42,958 bases of DNA from Firmicutes bacterium UBA4996 (GTDB taxonomy: Bacteria; Bacillota; Limnochordia; Darwinibacteriales; Darwinibacteriaceae). Shown here piece by piece: positions 1-7,007 of the stretch. A program made the position numbers and the translations under genes. How positions within the stretch are numbered: the first letter of the stretch is position 1; each line of letters begins with the position of its first letter. The notes beneath the pieces are model-generated. The model ran no database searches. It was not told where the DNA came from and saw nothing but the letters and a program-made list of their open reading frames with translations. The stretch covers positions 1 to 42,958 of the forward strand of contig DGYW01000032.1 of NCBI GenBank assembly GCA_002396805.1. The letters run 5' to 3'.

Positions 1-2
1 GG

Positions 3-530
3 TTGGTACCAGCGGTGGCTGTTACCTCCACCGCCTACAATGGATGGGTTCTAGGTTTAGTAACAGCCATTGTTTTGGTGGTGTCTAGTATGCTGAATTA
101 TTTGCTCACACCCATGGTTCCGCAAAATGCTCGCGTAGTTTTGCGGATGGCTATATTGATTGTTTTGGTTGTATTTAGCCATAGTGTGCTCTTGACTAGA
201 AACCCTCAAATAGTGGCCCAGCTAGGCATTTTCTTGCCCTTAATTGTGGCAAATAGCTTAGTTCTGCAAACCTGTGAGCAAGAAAAATCTCTTGGAACTG
301 TAACCTTACGTGCCTTAGGACAAGGGCTTGGTTTCCTTTTAGCTCTGGTCTTAATCGGCGTGATTAGGGAGTTTTTAGGGTTTGGTACAATCTTGGGAAC
401 CCAAGTTGTGCGGGGCTCCTTACCACCTCTGGCTCTGGCAAGTAGTGTACCAGGGGGCCTCATCATTCTCGGTTTGCTTTTAGCATTAGTGAACAAATTT
501 ACTGGGCAAGGAGGAGAACTCCATGACTAA
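3..530 (+). CDS. rnfE: Rnf/Nqr-type electron transport complex subunit E (5' partial)
   Basis: This is a membrane subunit of an Rnf-type ferredoxin:NAD+ oxidoreductase (RsxE/NqrD family). The reading frame is open to the left edge. The first visible residues align to the family's LCPxLAVTSTAxN segment, so roughly 30 N-terminal residues lie outside the window. Several hydrophobic helices, a GIFLPLIVANS segment and the GxIREFLGFGT region match the family. Oddity: the two cysteines that family members use for the intramembrane Fe-S cluster are absent. The residue in LCP is Val (codon at 6), and the residue in the PLIVxNC motif is Ser (visible residue 85). One Cys occurs six residues later. The gene overlaps the next one by 8 bases, consistent with one operon. 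Family assignment is firm; activity is uncertain. Confidence 0.85.
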   Translation: MVPAVAVTSTAYNGWVLGLVTAIVLVVSSMLNYLLTPMVPQNARVVLRMAILIVLVVFSHSVLLTRNPQIVAQLGIFLPLIVANSLVLQTCEQEKSLGTVTLRALGQGLGFLLALVLIGVIREFLGFGTILGTQVVRGSLPPLALASSVPGGLIILGLLLALVNKFTGQGGELHD

Positions 531-1056
531 TGGGTTAGACATTTTGGCACAGACCGTGATCACAGGCAATCTGATTTTAATCCAGGGTTTGGGTTTATAC
601 GCCTTGACTCGCTATACTAAGAGCGTGAAGGAAGCGGCTTGGACTGGTCTTAGCACACTAGTGGCAATGCTCTTGGGTGGCTTACTACTCTGGCTGTTCC
701 AAGGTATTCAACTCACTTCATTGTCAGTCGAGGTTGGATATTATCTAGTGGTGGGTATTATGGCCGCTTTGATGGCCTACAAGCTATTGGGCAGAAATAT
801 CTCTATGGAAGATGCCCTAACAGATAGCGCCTTGGTAGGTCTACTTCTGTTACTAAGTCGGGATGGAGTAACCGGCGTAAACAGTCTCTGGGTAACCTTA
901 GGAGCAGGGGTTGGCTATGTGTTGACTTTGTTGGTTATGGCCACCTTGCGCCAAAGATTAGATCTTGCTCCTGTACCAAAGGCCTTGCGTGGCACGCCCA
1001 TAGTACTAATTACCGCTGGTTTATTGGCAATTGCGTTGATGGGATTCAGATTCTAA
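523..1056 (+). CDS. rnfA: Rnf/Nqr-type electron transport complex subunit A, cysteine-free
   Basis: This is a 177-residue polytopic membrane protein of the RsxA/NqrE family. The C-terminus is diagnostic: residues 149-175 carry the VPKALRGTPIVLITAGLL block typical of RnfA. A GGAGGAG ribosome site at 511-516 precedes the ATG, which overlaps the rnfE-like stop. The protein contains no cysteine at all. The family's ICP cysteine aligns to Tyr26 and the TTNC cysteine to Ser102. In characterised Rnf/Nqr complexes these residues, with their partners in RnfE, hold a [2Fe-2S] or Fe centre in the membrane. The segment around residues 88-105 is also divergent, lacking the usual LPLITTN. It is probably the last gene of an rnf operon, because a terminator follows directly. 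Confidence 0.8.
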   Translation: MTNGLDILAQTVITGNLILIQGLGLYALTRYTKSVKEAAWTGLSTLVAMLLGGLLLWLFQGIQLTSLSVEVGYYLVVGIMAALMAYKLLGRNISMEDALTDSALVGLLLLLSRDGVTGVNSLWVTLGAGVGYVLTLLVMATLRQRLDLAPVPKALRGTPIVLITAGLLAIALMGFRF

Positions 1057-1062
1057 CTTACG

Positions 1063-1086
1063 AAAAGCCCTTTGGGGCTTTTCTTT
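1063..1086 (+). terminator. Rho-independent terminator after the rnf-like operon
   Basis: A perfect 8-bp stem (AAAAGCCC at 1063-1070, GGGCTTTT at 1075-1082) with a 4-base loop is followed by a T-rich run. It lies 7 bases after the rnfA-like stop and separates that operon from comEA. Confidence 0.8.
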
Positions 1087-1171
1087 AAAAGATAATTATC
1101 AGAATAAAGAGGTGTTTTGGGAAATGTGTTGAAGTAGGTAGGGCCTAGGGAGTAGAAAAGGAGAGAGAGGA

Positions 1172-1564
1172 GTGCAGACAAGACAGAGGGTTATCTTGTT
1201 GGTTCTGGTGTTCCTAAGTGTGTTGCAACAGGGGGTGCGTTGGCATTTCGGTAGTAGGGAGGCAACCGCAAGACTAGAGAATCCAGCTGTAGTTGCCGTA
1301 GCTCAAGCGTCTACTACTGGCCAGCCAATGGCTGACGGGACCCATTGTTCTTTGGTCCATGTGAACACAGCTGGGATGGCAGAGCTTCAGACCTTACCAG
1401 GGATCGGCCCCATTTACGCGGAGCGGATCATTATCGCCCGTAGAGAACAGCCCTTTATGGAGAAACGAGATTTACTACGGGTTTCTGGGATTGGGGAAAA
1501 ACGCTTAGCCCAAATTGAAGATCTGATCTGTCTCTTTTTTGAAGCGAATGAGGAAGCAGAGTAG
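1172..1564 (+). CDS. comEA: ComEA-like helix-hairpin-helix DNA-binding protein
   Basis: This is a 130-residue protein with an N-terminal membrane anchor (about residues 6-22) and a C-terminal tandem helix-hairpin-helix domain (about 63-120). The domain shows the ComEA pattern VNTAxxAELQTLPGIGPxYAERII followed by DLLRVSGIGEKRL. ComEA binds incoming double-stranded DNA at the cell surface during transformation and hands it to the ComEC channel, whose gene overlaps the 3' end here. The GTG start follows a purine-rich GAGAGAGAGG at 1161-1170. It is shorter than the roughly 200-residue Bacillus ComEA: there is no room for the SLBB-like domain between anchor and HhH, so the layout resembles the short form. 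Confidence 0.85.
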   Translation: MQTRQRVILLVLVFLSVLQQGVRWHFGSREATARLENPAVVAVAQASTTGQPMADGTHCSLVHVNTAGMAELQTLPGIGPIYAERIIIARREQPFMEKRDLLRVSGIGEKRLAQIEDLICLFFEANEEAE

Positions 1565-3824
1565 TTTTTTAGTGCTTTTCCCCTTACTCGCTCTGGGAAT
1601 CTACTATGGTTCCCAGAGCTCTGTAGCTGTTAGCCTAATCTTGGTTTTTGTAGCATCGTTTTTTATCTGGATGTATCTAAATTATCGAAATAGTAGGTTG
1701 CGGCCGTGGGTTTACTGGTTAATTGTGGCCTTGGGAATCATCAGCGTCGGCCAATTGAGTTTAGTGAGCAAATTGAGTTGGGTACAGCCAGTGGAAGGAG
1801 AATTTGTTGGGCGAGTGTATTCGGTGCAGAGACTGAGCTACGACACGCGGGTTTTGGTCCGCTTAAATACATCCCGCCTACAGGTAGCTGTGCACTTGCC
1901 TCCGAATGTAGCGATCAAACCTCAGGACCGCTTAAGTTTTCAGGGGAAGGTTGCTCAGCCGCCTCAGGCCCCCAATCCTGGTGTTTTTTCTTATCGCGAT
2001 TATTTAGGCACACTAGGTGTTTATGGAGTATGCTATCCTGCCGATTATCAAGTGTATCCCACCAAGGCTACCTTGTTGACAAAGTTGCGCGGGAAGATGA
2101 AGGCGAATCTAGAAAGACATGTACGGGACCCTAGTTTAGTGTTAGCCTTGGTTCTAGGAAAACGGGATGCTCTTACGGCGCAGAGAAGAGATAGCTGGCG
2201 TGAGTTGGGTATCTCGCATCTCTTGGCAATTTCCGGGATGCATGTGGGCCTTGTGGCCTTAGGGTTAAGTCTCGGAGTGCAGAAGTTACCACTGCGCCCT
2301 CAACATAAGTTTCTGCTAACCCAAATGGTGCTCCTGGGGTATATTGTTGTGGCAGGGAGTGGGGTGTCCGCGTGGCGAGCCTTTTTAGCTAGCCTTTTCG
2401 CTACTTATGCGGGTCTTAGAGGTATCCAGGTGGATTCTTTGCATTTCTGGGCTGTGATTGGCTGGCTTTTGCTTCTCTTTCAACCAAGTTTACTGTTCGA
2501 CGCCAGCTTTACCCTTTCGTTTGTAGCCTCTGGGGGAATTTTGCTGTGGGCGCCCCTACTTAGATTAAGGCTGAGAAGTAGATTAGTGACCTATATTGTT
2601 ACGTCGTTATTAATTTCCCTGATCGCGCAATTTAGTTTAGCCCCCTTGTTGATTAATTACTTTGGGGAAATTGCCATCATGGGACCATTGAGCACTCTGC
2701 TGTTCTTACCCTTGGTTATTCTCCTTTTAGTCGGTGGCTTGGGAGTAGCCATAGGCTTCGGTTGGTTGGGTCTAGGTAGTCTGGTCAATCAAGTAATGGG
2801 AATTGTAGATGCCTTGGAGCGACAATTATTACCTTTTGCTTGGCAGTGGACTCCTGTAAAAGTAGCTATTCCGCAGGTGTTGGTGTGGTGGCTGTTTTTT
2901 ATCTATGCAGGTTGGCACTTGCGGAGGCCACGACTTACGAAACCTCGCAGAACCTTGACCCATCTGGCCAGAGTCCTTGTGGCAGTGATGGTGATCACGA
3001 GCCTTCCACCGGTAGTCTTCAGTCCCTTGGAGATCACGGCGGTCAATGTGGGACAGGGTGACTGCTATTTTATTCGGACCCCCAGCGGGTTGCAGTTGCT
3101 CATCGACGGCGGAGGAGATTCTCCTTATTGGCAGCAGCGGGGGCGCAATGTGGGGGAACAACGCTTAGTGCCCTATTTGCGCCACCGTAACGTAAAACGC
3201 CTGGATTATGTGATTCTTTCACATCCTCACGAAGATCACCTCTTTGGGTTGCTGGCGGTTTTAGAAAACTTTGAGGTGGGGATGGTTCTTGACAACGGCC
3301 ATAGTCATACTAGTCCAAGCTATTTAAGGTACCTAGAGCTAATTGAGGAAAAGGAGATCTCTTATCATATGGCTAGGGCCGGAGATCAGTTACACTTAGG
3401 CGACGGTATTACTCTGAAGGTACTCTACCCCGAAAAGCCGCTACCGGATCTGCTTTCTCCTTATAACAATAATTCACTACTGTTGCGTTTGAGCTATGGT
3501 GGAGTGAGTGCCCTGTTTACTGGAGATCTGGAAATACCGGTTTTGTATGATTTGGTTCATGATCCTCAGATCGATCTGCGGGCTCAATGGTTAAAGGTAC
3601 CTCATCACGGAAGTCGAAGTAGTTTCTTGGAGGAATTTTATCTGGCAGTGGATCCTAGCTGGGCTACTATTTCTGTGGGAACCAACTCCTTTGGACACCC
3701 TCATGGAGAGGTAGTGGAGTTTCTAGAAGAATCTGGCATTCGCTGGGCCACAACGGAGGACGGCCCTGTAACTTTTTTAATTTGGTGGGGCTTATGGGGC
3801 AGGCTTCTGCCCCCAAGACCCTGA
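1548..3824 (+). CDS. comEC: ComEC/Rec2 DNA-uptake channel with metallo-beta-lactamase domain
   Basis: This is a full-length (about 758 residues) ComEC/Rec2 protein. In order it has two or three N-terminal membrane helices, a soluble OB-like DUF4131 segment (about 75-170), the polytopic Competence domain (about 190-470, with the typical LGISHLLAISGMHVGL motif), and a C-terminal metallo-beta-lactamase-like domain (about 490-750). That domain has HPHEDH, a GD-containing LFTGDLE and PHHGSRSS. In the family, ComEC passes single-stranded DNA across the membrane, and the MBL domain is thought to degrade the complementary strand. The start could be ATG at 1548 or TTG at 1539; both overlap comEA, and no clear ribosome site distinguishes them, which suggests translational coupling. 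All catalytic motifs look intact. Confidence 0.93.
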   Translation: MRKQSSFLVLFPLLALGIYYGSQSSVAVSLILVFVASFFIWMYLNYRNSRLRPWVYWLIVALGIISVGQLSLVSKLSWVQPVEGEFVGRVYSVQRLSYDTRVLVRLNTSRLQVAVHLPPNVAIKPQDRLSFQGKVAQPPQAPNPGVFSYRDYLGTLGVYGVCYPADYQVYPTKATLLTKLRGKMKANLERHVRDPSLVLALVLGKRDALTAQRRDSWRELGISHLLAISGMHVGLVALGLSLGVQKLPLRPQHKFLLTQMVLLGYIVVAGSGVSAWRAFLASLFATYAGLRGIQVDSLHFWAVIGWLLLLFQPSLLFDASFTLSFVASGGILLWAPLLRLRLRSRLVTYIVTSLLISLIAQFSLAPLLINYFGEIAIMGPLSTLLFLPLVILLLVGGLGVAIGFGWLGLGSLVNQVMGIVDALERQLLPFAWQWTPVKVAIPQVLVWWLFFIYAGWHLRRPRLTKPRRTLTHLARVLVAVMVITSLPPVVFSPLEITAVNVGQGDCYFIRTPSGLQLLIDGGGDSPYWQQRGRNVGEQRLVPYLRHRNVKRLDYVILSHPHEDHLFGLLAVLENFEVGMVLDNGHSHTSPSYLRYLELIEEKEISYHMARAGDQLHLGDGITLKVLYPEKPLPDLLSPYNNNSLLLRLSYGGVSALFTGDLEIPVLYDLVHDPQIDLRAQWLKVPHHGSRSSFLEEFYLAVDPSWATISVGTNSFGHPHGEVVEFLEESGIRWATTEDGPVTFLIWWGLWGRLLPPRP

Positions 3825-3849
3825 ATAATAGGCTTAGGAGTGATGCCTC

Positions 3850-4836
3850 ATGCACAAGGTCTTAGCACAACTAGAAAAGGATCCCCTACCACGGGTAATC
3901 TTAGTTCATGGACCTGAAATAGTCTGGCAGGAGCGCGTTTTAGCAATCTTGCAGGAGCGCAATGCCGCGGACCCCATGGGGGAGTGGAATTGGTCAGTTT
4001 TTCATGGTAGTAAGGATTTCGATTTGGAGCCATTTTTGGCCGAATTGGCCATGATGCCCTGGGGCGACACAAAAAAGATTGTGATCCTAAAGGAAGGGGA
4101 TAATATTACTGCTGGAACCATGGAGACTATAGCCACTTGGCTAGAACAGCATCCAGGGGCCAACACTCTTGCGGTTTTTTTAGGTAAGGTGGATAACCGC
4201 TGGAAGTATTTGAAGATACTGCGCAAATTTGCGTTAGAAATTGAGTGCAAGCCACTTCAAGGGGAAGCCCTAACCCGTTATGTTCTTGACTATTGTCTAG
4301 AGCGACACAAGAAACTAGGGAGAGAAGCGGCAGAACTCTTTTTAGAACGGGTGGGAACAGACTTGCTCACTATCCATAATGAGCTCAACAAGTTAGTGAA
4401 CTTTACTGAGGGAAGAGAGGAGATTAGCTCTGACGATATACTGGCCATAACTTCCCTTTCTCCAGGTCAGATCGCTAGCCATACCATCTTCCAGATGACC
4501 GATCTGATTGTCCAGAAGAAACGTCAAGAAGCGTTACAAGTACTACATTTGTTGTTAACGGCCGGGGAGCCTCCTATGAGAATTTTGCCCCTTATTGAAC
4601 GTCAATTGCGGTTAGTCTTGGCTGCTAAAACTAGTGAAACGAGACCCGAAGAAACCGCTCGGCAAATGGGCGAAAGCAGTGCTTACGCCCTGAAGAAAAT
4701 TCAACCATATACTAAGAACTTTTCCTTAGGGGAGATTTTTGCTGGGTTCGATGCGGTTGTAAAGGCCGATCGGGAGATGAAACTAGGAACACCTGGTGAC
4801 CAGGTATTAGCTGAGCTAATTATTAAACTGACCTAA
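3850..4836 (+). CDS. holA: DNA polymerase III delta subunit
   Basis: This 328-residue protein is the clamp-loader delta subunit, which opens the beta sliding clamp during replication. It has the family layout: an N-terminal AAA+-like module with a degenerate nucleotide loop (VILVHGPEIVWQERVL, residues 15-30), a middle domain, and a C-terminal helical collar domain with LLxAGEPPMRILPLIERQLR. The ATG is preceded by an AGGAG-containing site about 10 bases upstream. It follows comEC by 25 bases, the standard Firmicute order comEC-holA-rpsT. The reading frame ends at a terminator shared with convergent rpsT. Confidence 0.9.
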   Translation: MHKVLAQLEKDPLPRVILVHGPEIVWQERVLAILQERNAADPMGEWNWSVFHGSKDFDLEPFLAELAMMPWGDTKKIVILKEGDNITAGTMETIATWLEQHPGANTLAVFLGKVDNRWKYLKILRKFALEIECKPLQGEALTRYVLDYCLERHKKLGREAAELFLERVGTDLLTIHNELNKLVNFTEGREEISSDDILAITSLSPGQIASHTIFQMTDLIVQKKRQEALQVLHLLLTAGEPPMRILPLIERQLRLVLAAKTSETRPEETARQMGESSAYALKKIQPYTKNFSLGEIFAGFDAVVKADREMKLGTPGDQVLAELIIKLT

Positions 4837-4841
4837 TCTAG

Positions 4842-4888
4842 AAAAAACAAAACGCCTCATCCAGTTTGTGGAAGGGCGTTGTTTTTTT
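4842..4888. terminator. Bidirectional terminator between holA and rpsT
   Basis: The arms AACGCC (4851-4856) and GGCGTT (4875-4880) pair. A run of A on the left (4842-4847) and of T on the right (4882-4888) gives a U-tract on both strands. An inner TCCA/TGGA pairing strengthens the hairpin. The rpsT stop codon lies inside the T-run. Confidence 0.75.
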
Positions 4889-5147
4889 ATGCTTGTTTAG
4901 CTAAGTTTTTAGTTAAACGTGATTTTTTTCGAGCTGCAGCGTTCTTATGAATAATACCTTTGGCAGCTGCTTGATCCAGTGCCTTAATCGCCTTTTGAAG
5001 GTGGGCAGGGGCGTTGGCAGGATCATGCTCCAAAGCGACCTCGTATCTCTTAATGGTGGTTCTTAAAGCGGATTTATTCGCAGCGTTACGAGCACGCTTT
5101 TTCTTGTTCACAAGAATTCTCTTTTCAGCTGATCTACTGTTAGCCAA
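4887..5147 (-). CDS. rpsT: 30S ribosomal protein S20
   Basis: This 86-residue basic protein matches S20: N-terminal MANSRSAEKRI, a KKKRARN stretch, and a C-terminal run of Lys/Arg with KNAAARKKSRLTK. S20 binds 16S rRNA early in 30S assembly. It uses a TTG start (plus-strand 5145-5147) behind a strong GAGGAGGTG site. A UUG start is also used by E. coli S20, where it is part of autoregulation, so the weak start may matter here too (inference). The gene runs opposite to its neighbours, convergent with holA and divergent from gpr, and has its own consensus promoter. Confidence 0.96.
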   Translation of the reverse strand: MANSRSAEKRILVNKKKRARNAANKSALRTTIKRYEVALEHDPANAPAHLQKAIKALDQAAAKGIIHKNAAARKKSRLTKNLAKQA

Positions 5148-5181
5148 ACCGATTCACCTCCTCAGGCAAATTTACCCTGTA

Positions 5182-5210
5182 ATTATATCACTAGAATTCA
5201 TGAAGTTCAA
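5182..5210 (-). promoter_or_regulatory. Sigma-A promoter for rpsT
   Basis: Read on the minus strand: TTGAAC (5205-5210), a 17-base spacer, then a perfect TATAAT (5182-5187). It lies about 35 bases upstream of the rpsT start. Confidence 0.8.
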
Positions 5211-5272
5211 GGGGTCCTGTGAGAATAAGCTTCCTCTTTTCGGTTAATCTAACACTGATTGGAGGAGAGATT

Positions 5273-6343
5273 ATGTTTCAAGCTTACCATACTGACAGTC
5301 TCTTTGAAAAGTACAATGTTCGAACGGATTTAGCTTTAGAATCACACCAAGTGGTTATTGAACAAGAAGGTCCTCCTGAATTACCTGGGGTGAGGGTCAA
5401 GACAGAGGAGGTGGAAGGGGCGGTAGTTACAAGGATCACTGTGGAGAACGATCTAGGTGCACAGCTCATGGGGAAAGCCCCAGGCAATTACTCTACAATT
5501 GAATCTCGTGCCCTGAGAGAGCACAACCGCGATCTGCAAGAAAACCTAGCAGAACTTCTTGCGAAGGAATTAGAATGGTTTTTTGAAGAAGCCGAACTAG
5601 GACCAGAAGATGGTGTTTTAGTGGTGGGCTTAGGTAATTGGAATGCCACCCCAGATGCTTTAGGTCCCAGGGTGATCGAAAACCTTATGGTGACTCGTCA
5701 TCTTCTGGAAATGTCTCCGCCAGAGCTACGCCACGGTCTAAGACCCATTTCAGCGATTTCCCCTGGAGTCTTGGGCTTAACAGGGATTGAAACGGGAGAA
5801 ATAATTTTAGGTGTGGTGGATCGCATTGGAGCTAAGGCCGTAATCTGTATTGATGCCTTAGCTAGTCGTAGTGTGGAGCGTCTATGTACCACCATTCAAA
5901 TCTCTGACACGGGCATTAACCCTGGAGCCGGGGTTGGTAATAGACGCTTAGCCATAAACGAAGAAAGTCTAGGCGTCCCTGTCATTGCCATTGGAGTACC
6001 AACCGTAGTTCATGCAGTCACTATTGTGTCTGATGCTATGGATCTACTGGAAAAGGGTAGTTTGAATGGGAGCGAAATTGAGCAGGGCCCCCAACGGGTG
6101 CAATTTAGTGTGGATCCGGACATTCTGCTGGGTAAGAAACAACAGCCCCCAACTAGCCCAACGGCAGTTGATAAGAGGCGCCTGATCGGTCAAGTCCTCG
6201 AACCTTATATGGGTAGTATGATTGTTACGCCTAAGGAAATTGATATCCTGATCGAGGAAGTGACAGATGTTATAGCTGGTGCGTTGAACATTTCCTTTCA
6301 TGAAGGCGTAGACTATAATGAGGTATTCAAGTATTTAAGCTAG
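5273..6343 (+). CDS. gpr: GPR germination endopeptidase
   Basis: GPR degrades the small acid-soluble spore proteins that coat DNA, during early spore germination. The protein (356 residues from this start) carries the conserved N-terminal KYNVRTDLALE segment (residues 13-23). In the family this is the region of propeptide autoprocessing and resembles the SASP cleavage site. It also has the GLGNWNATPDALGPRV core motif and VICIDALASRSVERLCTTIQI. The ATG at 5273 is chosen over an upstream in-frame GTG at 5219 because GGAGGAGAG (5261-5269) sits at ideal spacing and the product then has normal length. Location next to spoIIP is the conserved sporulation context, but here a reversed gene lies between them. 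Expression is expected in the forespore; the sequence shows no convincing sigma-G promoter. Confidence 0.95.
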   Translation: MFQAYHTDSLFEKYNVRTDLALESHQVVIEQEGPPELPGVRVKTEEVEGAVVTRITVENDLGAQLMGKAPGNYSTIESRALREHNRDLQENLAELLAKELEWFFEEAELGPEDGVLVVGLGNWNATPDALGPRVIENLMVTRHLLEMSPPELRHGLRPISAISPGVLGLTGIETGEIILGVVDRIGAKAVICIDALASRSVERLCTTIQISDTGINPGAGVGNRRLAINEESLGVPVIAIGVPTVVHAVTIVSDAMDLLEKGSLNGSEIEQGPQRVQFSVDPDILLGKKQQPPTSPTAVDKRRLIGQVLEPYMGSMIVTPKEIDILIEEVTDVIAGALNISFHEGVDYNEVFKYLS

Positions 6344-6347
6344 ACTA

Positions 6348-6917
6348 TCATTCTTCTCTACTTAAAGGTCCCGTAATCAAGACATGACCTCCGATGGATT
6401 CGATTTGCTCTCCCTCTACTAAGATCTGAACCTGGTTGATTTCAGGAAATTCTGTGAGGGTGGAGACAATGGCTTGCACTAAGTAGGATTCAATCAGGGA
6501 TCCACCATTAAAGTCGTCCACCAGCTCTGAGCTGAAATTTGCCACCGCTAACCCATTATAAACACTGAGACCCAGCAATCTAGTGGTGTGGGGGACGGAT
6601 TCATGGAGATTTTCATGGGCAAGGGGACCATTTAGTAAAGTGTGCAGAGCTATCGTCGGATTAACTGGTCCTCCAATGCGGCGATTAACTGGTACTAAGT
6701 AAAAGTTAGTTGGGGTGGATTTTATCAAGAAGATCACCACATGATCTTGGTTTGTGGTGGGCTCCTCATATTTTGGGAATGTGGTCAGAGTAGTCTTGAC
6801 AATCTCTAGTTCGTGTTCTAGTTGGTTCACTTGTTGATGTAAACCGATGCTTCGATAGGAAAAAAAGGCTAAAACCAGCACAATGAGGCTGGCGATCACT
6901 AGTTTAGCTCCGCGCAT
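6348..6917 (-). CDS. GerMN-domain (GerM-like) membrane-anchored protein
   Basis: This 189-residue protein has one N-terminal membrane helix (about 5-22), a short coiled-coil-like stretch (about 25-45) and a C-terminal GerMN domain (about 60-185). The domain shows the family pattern of a PTIALHTLLNGP segment, GLAVANFSSEL and a closing GHVLITGPL. GerMN domains occur in GerM, needed for sporulation and germination in Bacillus, and in other extracytoplasmic proteins. It is not a lipoprotein, since no lipobox Cys is present. It lies antisense between gpr and spoIIP, with its stop 4 bases from the gpr stop. A GGGAGG ribosome site precedes its ATG. A sporulation role is inferred from domain and location. 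Confidence 0.8.
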   Translation of the reverse strand: MRGAKLVIASLIVLVLAFFSYRSIGLHQQVNQLEHELEIVKTTLTTFPKYEEPTTNQDHVVIFLIKSTPTNFYLVPVNRRIGGPVNPTIALHTLLNGPLAHENLHESVPHTTRLLGLSVYNGLAVANFSSELVDDFNGGSLIESYLVQAIVSTLTEFPEINQVQILVEGEQIESIGGHVLITGPLSREE

Positions 6918-6956
6918 TTCATCATTCCTCCCGATAAATTGGCTAGTTCCAGTTTA

Positions 6957-6985
6957 TCATATTTTTCCTGCGGGACAAATATATT
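6957..6985 (+). promoter_or_regulatory. Candidate sigma-E promoter for spoIIP
   Basis: TCATATT (6957-6963) matches the sigma-E -35 pattern as I recall it (KMATATT). After a 14-base spacer, AATATATT (6978-6985) matches 5 of 8 positions of CATACAMT, keeping ATA. spoIIP is sigma-E-dependent in Bacillus subtilis. The leader would be short, with the ribosome site starting about 9 bases after the -10. Confidence 0.4.
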
Positions 6986-7007
6986 TGGGAAGAGAAGAGG
7001 TGGTGAA

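Noticed and set aside
1087..1171. Promoter for comEA in the gap after the rnf terminator
   Set aside because: TTGAAG with TAGAAA at 18 bases can be read, but transcription would then start inside or after the ribosome site. Nothing else fits well.
1706..2134. 142-residue ORF in another frame inside comEC
   Set aside because: It overlaps a fully conserved comEC region and has no ribosome site or recognisable motif.
5223..5251. Possible sigma-G promoter for gpr (GAATA, 17 bases, TAATCTA)
   Set aside because: The -10 box misses two positions of the CATNNTA pattern I recall. It is too weak to annotate, although a forespore promoter is expected here.
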